A stretch of 64,000 nt of DNA from Bog-950 sp964615305 (GTDB lineage: Bacteria; Bacteroidota; Bacteroidia; Chitinophagales; LD1). Location of the stretch: assembly GCA_964615305.1 (NCBI GenBank), contig CAZTNA010000015.1, forward strand, positions 1 to 64,000. The letters run 5' to 3'. Made by a program: the position numbers and the translations under genes. Positions 59,878 to 64,000 of this stretch are shown piece after piece. Position 1 is the stretch's first letter, and every line of letters starts with the position of its first letter. The notes under the pieces are model-generated. The model was given only the letters and a program-made list of their open reading frames with translations. It did no database searches and was not told the origin of the DNA.

Positions 59878-61020
59878 ATGATGAAGAAGTATTTTTTGTT
59901 TTTAGTGACCTTATGTTTGCAACTAAGCCTGTTTGCGCAGGCCCCGGCTAAGTTTAATTATCAATCAGTAGTTAGAAACGCATCAGGCGCGGTTATACCC
60001 AACCAACCAATAAGCCTGCGTTTTTCGATTCATGATGGTTCTACTTCGGGGTCTATTGTGTTTCAACAAACCGACACAATAATCAGTAACCAGTTTGGTG
60101 TAATAACTGTGGTTATTGGCGGTGGTTCAATTACTTTTGGAAATTTGAATCAGGTAAACTGGGGTGCGGGCGAAAAATTTATGCAGGTTGAGTTAGATAT
60201 TGCCGGTGGCACATCTTACGTTGATATGGGCACCACCCAACTTTTGAGCGTTCCCTACGCATTATATGCCGCAAACGCGGGCAGTTCAACACCCGGGCCA
60301 CAAGGCGCAACAGGGGCTACAGGGGCAGATGGGTTAAATGGTGTAACAGGAGCCAAAGGAGACACTGGTTTACAAGGCCCTACCGGGGCCGATGGAGCAA
60401 CAGGTGCCGTAGGCGCCACAGGAGTTCAGGGAGCTACAGGTAATGATGGATTGGCCGGTGTCACGGGTGCTACGGGTTTGCCGGGGGCTACAGGCGTTAA
60501 GGGAGATACAGGCGCTACAGGGGCTAACGGTATTGACGGAGCCACAGGAACAACCGGTGCAAGTGGGGCTGACGGAGCTGTAGGAGCAACCGGCATACAG
60601 GGCCCAACCGGAGTAGCTGACTCTGTATGGACACGCAGCGGCAACAACATTTTTAATAACAACACCGGAAACGTAGGAATAAACAATCCTATGCCTATGG
60701 CAACTTTAGATGTTAATGGTTACACTCGTTTAGGACCAAGCGGCCCTCCCATAAAAACCCAACGTTATGCAGGCAACTTACCGTTAACAGCCGGACTGCT
60801 TGAGGTGCAAGCGTTAACCGTACCTGCCGCTCAAATACTAAGTGTAAACGTTTTGGTAGATGATCCGGTTGCCGGTCTTATTTTACCCAACAATACACTT
60901 CCGGGTTTAGAATATAGTTTCACATTAATTGGCAATACGTTAACCATTACTACCTCCGCTGTAAACTCGTCAAACATACTTGGCAAGCCTTACAGGGTAT
61001 TTATTACTCACGAACAGTAG
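59878..61020 (+). CDS. Secreted collagen-like repeat protein
   Basis: A 380-residue secreted protein. ATG at 59878 starts MMKKYFLFLVTLCLQLSLFAQ, a signal peptide; the 59833 ATG adds unmatched residues. Residues about 20-138 are a beta-rich head (NYQSVVRNASGAVIPNQPISLRFSI), common in Bacteroidota fibre-like proteins. Residues 140-247 are 36 uninterrupted Gly-x-y triplets. A C-terminal globular part (VGINNPMPMATLDVNG...) follows and is like the trimerising heads after such repeats. No T9SS sorting domain is seen. The function is unknown; a trimeric surface or secreted fibre is inferred. Confidence 0.85.
   Translation: MMKKYFLFLVTLCLQLSLFAQAPAKFNYQSVVRNASGAVIPNQPISLRFSIHDGSTSGSIVFQQTDTIISNQFGVITVVIGGGSITFGNLNQVNWGAGEKFMQVELDIAGGTSYVDMGTTQLLSVPYALYAANAGSSTPGPQGATGATGADGLNGVTGAKGDTGLQGPTGADGATGAVGATGVQGATGNDGLAGVTGATGLPGATGVKGDTGATGANGIDGATGTTGASGADGAVGATGIQGPTGVADSVWTRSGNNIFNNNTGNVGINNPMPMATLDVNGYTRLGPSGPPIKTQRYAGNLPLTAGLLEVQALTVPAAQILSVNVLVDDPVAGLILPNNTLPGLEYSFTLIGNTLTITTSAVNSSNILGKPYRVFITHEQ
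60295..60618 (+). repeat. 36 uninterrupted Gly-x-y (collagen-like) triplets
   Basis: 324 bases encode 36 consecutive G-x-y triplets from GPQ to GVA. GAT dominates (about one third) and Pro is rare, so stability would come from Thr and charge rather than hydroxyproline. The DNA repeat is imperfect at third positions, which argues against recent slippage. Confidence 0.9.
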
Positions 61021-61027
61021 TGTATAA

Positions 61028-61978
61028 TTAGTAAGGCCTTGCTATTCCACTTAGTATAAGGATGATGACCGGAATTGGAATGTTACCATCCATTTGCCAT
61101 TCGCGTTCGGTGTGTACGTTGCTCCATGGTTTTACTACTCCATCTTGTATAATGTATTGCGTAGCCCAGTCAGTGCTGTAAATTGGTTGCAGGCGGTTAC
61201 CATCGTAACTCCACTCCTGATTTCTGTTTGTGCGCCAAATCGGTTTAAAAATTTCTCCGTCCCAACTGTACTGATCTCCGGCATTGGTTCCATATAATGG
61301 TTTAAGGGTTTGCCCATCGAAACTCCATATAAGCCGTGTATCCGGGTTCCAGCGTGGGCGCAAATTTTTTCCATCCCAAATCCATTCGTTGGCTGAAGTG
61401 TTTCCCCATACGGGTTTAATGCTCGAAAACTCTCTTTCTTCTTCCTCTTGTTTTGGCTTAGCTGACAATGCCTGTTTTTCTAAATCAAATTCTTTGATGA
61501 GGATATAGGCCACCAACACTGCCGTAGAGGCGGGCAGCGAATCTGCGGTGTAATACGCCAGCAGGGTATCGTTTACAGATGAGTAAAACGCCATCCATTT
61601 CTTTGCCCGTTCTATATGTAGCAGCTCAAATTTTATTGAGCTCTGTTCGCTGCTTTTAACTATATAAAATTTATTGCCGCTGAATTTGTATGAAGGCTCG
61701 CGATTGTCCTTCTCAAATACTGATTCTTCCTTATCACTGCCTGTGTTCATGCTGGTAGCCAGCAAATAAATATTCTCCCTATCGTCTGTGGTTCCGCTAA
61801 AAAATATGTTACCCTTTTGAAAATACAGCAGGCGGCTTTTATCAGCCGAATAAATTTCATTATTGTTTAACCAAAACAGTTTCGATTTGTCAGATAGAAA
61901 AACAAAATCGCTGCCGGCAATAACTGACAAACTGAATAGCCATAAGAAAAGTAAGAGAATTGCTTTACCAGCTTTCAT
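61028..61978 (-). CDS. Secreted protein with six C-terminal 19-residue WDG repeats
   Basis: A 316-residue protein with a signal peptide (KAILLLFLWLFSLSVIAG). Residues about 25-180 are a beta-rich unknown domain. From about 197 to the C terminus come six copies of a 19-residue unit: (x)2-W/Y-x2-D-G-x3-L-x-P-x-W/Y (see the repeat entry). The last unit ends in a hydrophobic tail (VIILILSGIARPY). The start overlaps the HAD stop by 4 bases, so the two are co-transcribed. No named family is recognised. Confidence 0.75.
   Translation of the reverse strand: MKAGKAILLLFLWLFSLSVIAGSDFVFLSDKSKLFWLNNNEIYSADKSRLLYFQKGNIFFSGTTDDRENIYLLATSMNTGSDKEESVFEKDNREPSYKFSGNKFYIVKSSEQSSIKFELLHIERAKKWMAFYSSVNDTLLAYYTADSLPASTAVLVAYILIKEFDLEKQALSAKPKQEEEEREFSSIKPVWGNTSANEWIWDGKNLRPRWNPDTRLIWSFDGQTLKPLYGTNAGDQYSWDGEIFKPIWRTNRNQEWSYDGNRLQPIYSTDWATQYIIQDGVVKPWSNVHTEREWQMDGNIPIPVIILILSGIARPY
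61064..61390 (-). repeat. Six tandem 19-residue (57-base) WDG repeats
   Basis: Unit starts are at residues 197, 216, 235, 254, 273 and 292, so the period is exactly 19 residues. The core is W/Y-x-W/F-D-G-x2-L-x-P-x-W/Y-x2-(T/N). The fifth unit has one register shift (IIQDG) and the sixth is partly decayed (IPIPV). Confidence 0.85.
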
Positions 61979-62604
61979 AATACCCTTGCAATTGTAAGCA
62001 GTTCAGTCAGTTTATTACGGTCTGTTAGCCAATACGCTTGTATGCCGCATGCTTTGGCTGCTTCTACATTTTCCATTTTGTCGTCAACAAAAAATGTTTC
62101 CTCTGGTTTTAAATTTTGTTCTGCAAGCACGAACTCGTAAATTTCTTTTTCGGGCTTGCGCATTCCAATTTCATTTGAGTAGTAGGCGTGGTGAAAAAAA
62201 TCAGCAAATTTTGTGGCATTCAGTTTTTGGCGGGCCGCTTCGTCAATGGCGTTTACATGTATCTCGTTTATGTTGCTCAGGGCAATTACACGATAGCGAG
62301 TTTTCAGGGTTTTAAGTAATTCAATTTTAAACTTCGGATAATCAATTAAAATAGAATTCCATGCTCGCACAATTTCTTCATCCGTGGTTTCGGGCTTTAA
62401 AAAATTTTTTATCTCCAAAAAGAAATCGGGCACGGAAATTCTTCCTGTTTCAAACAGATCGAAAATCCTGTTTTGCTTTGAATAAGAAACCACTTCACTA
62501 AAGTCAACTCTCGAGAGTTTTTGAAACTCTGCCACTGTTACTTCGTAGTCTATATCAATAATTACATTACCTATATCAAACAACAGAGCTTTATATTTTT
62601 CCAT
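61975..62604 (-). CDS. HAD superfamily hydrolase (HAD-IA)
   Basis: A 209-residue HAD hydrolase. Motif I is LLFDIGNVII: the nucleophile Asp is present, but the usual second Asp (DxD) is Gly-Asn instead, as in epoxide hydrolase-like HAD subfamily IA3 members. Motif II is IALSNIN, motif III is the Lys in GMRKPEKEIY, and motif IV is FFVDDKMEN. Substrate unknown; this subgroup often acts on small phosphates. It overlaps the WDG-repeat gene by 4 bases. A TATTTTCG element ends 5 bases upstream of its ATG. Confidence 0.88.
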   Translation of the reverse strand: MEKYKALLFDIGNVIIDIDYEVTVAEFQKLSRVDFSEVVSYSKQNRIFDLFETGRISVPDFFLEIKNFLKPETTDEEIVRAWNSILIDYPKFKIELLKTLKTRYRVIALSNINEIHVNAIDEAARQKLNATKFADFFHHAYYSNEIGMRKPEKEIYEFVLAEQNLKPEETFFVDDKMENVEAAKACGIQAYWLTDRNKLTELLTIARVL

Positions 62605-62609
62605 GATTT

Positions 62610-62617
62610 CGAAAATA
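62610..62617 (-). promoter_or_regulatory. -7-like promoter element (TATTTTCG) at the HAD gene
   Basis: Minus-strand TATTTTCG, then five bases, then the ATG at 62604. It is back-to-back with the tRNA promoter element at 62630-62637. Confidence 0.4.
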
Positions 62618-62629
62618 GGCGTGAATATT

Positions 62630-62637
62630 TATTTTCG
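62630..62637 (+). promoter_or_regulatory. -7-like promoter element (TATTTTCG) ahead of the tRNA
   Basis: TATTTTCG followed by CCCCTC, 30 bases upstream of the tRNA 5' end. As the only sensible promoter for a highly expressed RNA gene, it supports the TAnnTTCG reading at other genes. Confidence 0.5.
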
Positions 62638-62667
62638 CCCCTCTTTAAAGTTCTTTATCAAAAAAAT

Positions 62668-62744
62668 GGTCCTATAGCTCAGCTGGTTAGAGCACCTGAC
62701 TCATAATCAGGGGGTCCTTGGTTCAAGCCCAAGTGGGACCACCA
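62668..62744 (+). tRNA. tRNA with CAU anticodon (Met or Ile2)
   Basis: A full cloverleaf: acceptor GGTCCTA/TGGGACC, D arm GCTCAGCTGGTTAGAGC, anticodon arm CCTGA-CTCATAA-TCAGG with CAT in the anticodon, and T arm with GGTTCAAGCCC. The discriminator is A and CCA is encoded. The CAU anticodon serves elongator Met, initiator Met or, after lysidine modification, Ile2. The acceptor starts with a paired G-C, which argues against initiator. Met and Ile2 cannot be separated by eye. Confidence 0.95.
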
Positions 62745-62745
62745 T

Positions 62746-62777
62746 AAAAAGCGAAGCCGCCTGCCTTCGCTTTTTTT
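62746..62777 (+). terminator. Rho-independent terminator after the tRNA
   Basis: AAAAAGCGAAG (62746-62756) pairs with CTTCGCTTTTT (62765-62775) around an 8-base loop, with T continuing to 62777. It starts one base after the encoded CCA. Confidence 0.85.
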
Positions 62778-62864
62778 ATTTGTGCTTGCCTGTAGTATTA
62801 AGGATTAAGCAAAGATTCCGTAACCATTGATGGCGGTTCGGCCCAACACGATACTACAATTACT

Positions 62865-64000
<1,136 letters not shown>

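Overview
The window is chromosomal DNA from a member of the phylum Bacteroidota. The evidence is: gliding genes gldE and gldD in the conserved mutY-ssb-gldE-gldD order; several secreted proteins ending in type IX secretion (T9SS) sorting domains of type A or the gliding-associated type B; a MurF-alanine racemase fusion; a GH3-serine hydrolase fusion; bacillithiol synthase bshA; a DUF6089 outer-membrane protein; AT-rich intergenic DNA without Shine-Dalgarno sites; and TAnnTTTG-like promoter elements. Order or genus cannot be set from the sequence alone. No rRNA, CRISPR array, insertion sequence, prophage or integron is visible. No gene-free stretch exceeds about 250 bases once real starts are assigned.

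Layout. 1-4.5 kb (mostly minus): the 5' part of a subtilase, a DUF1295 membrane protein, queA, a 2-hydroxyacid dehydrogenase and rsmA. 4.6-9.3 kb: a 1574-residue repeat-rich T9SS surface protein. 9.4-16.2 kb: lysA, a DUF4468-like secreted protein, a tiny cysteine-rich lipoprotein, a DUF6089 protein, a flippase-like membrane protein, a methyltransferase, an HU-like protein and mutY. 16.2-25.3 kb: ssb, gldE, gldD, rraA, a PPK2 kinase, a quinone-oxidoreductase-like enzyme, murF-alr and an amidase. 25.3-29.0 kb: three secreted T9SS cargo proteins, two of them tandem paralogues. 29.1-41.5 kb: vanZ-like and gcvH, the GH3-serine hydrolase fusion, bshA, an M48 lipoprotein protease, udk, an unknown secreted protein, an ABC-F ATPase, birA, an EEP-fold hydrolase and a monoglyceride-lipase-like hydrolase.

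41.5-58.4 kb is the accessory heart of the window, a surface-glycan locus with two arms. The leftward arm (glycosyltransferase, wecB/wbpI-like epimerase, wbpB, AsnB-like amidotransferase) fits synthesis and amidation of a UDP-ManNAc3NAcA-type uronic acid. The rightward arm holds a glycosyltransferase and TonB receptor, then a tightly packed run of a UbiA prenyltransferase, a second AsnB-like enzyme, a radical SAM protein with an N-terminal SPASM-like motif, two glycosyltransferase-like proteins and a membrane-anchored SGNH hydrolase. Its product cannot be named, and it is the best candidate here for an undescribed pathway.

58.4-64 kb: fabH with a YHS lipoprotein, a collagen-like secreted protein, a secreted protein with six 19-residue WDG repeats, a HAD hydrolase, a tRNA with CAU anticodon and its terminator, and the 3' part of argH running off the right edge.

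Across the window a recurring element of the form TAnnTTCGC lies just upstream of many starts. It looks like a lineage variant of the Bacteroidota -7 box, and in several cases it sits so close to the ATG that leaderless transcripts are likely.
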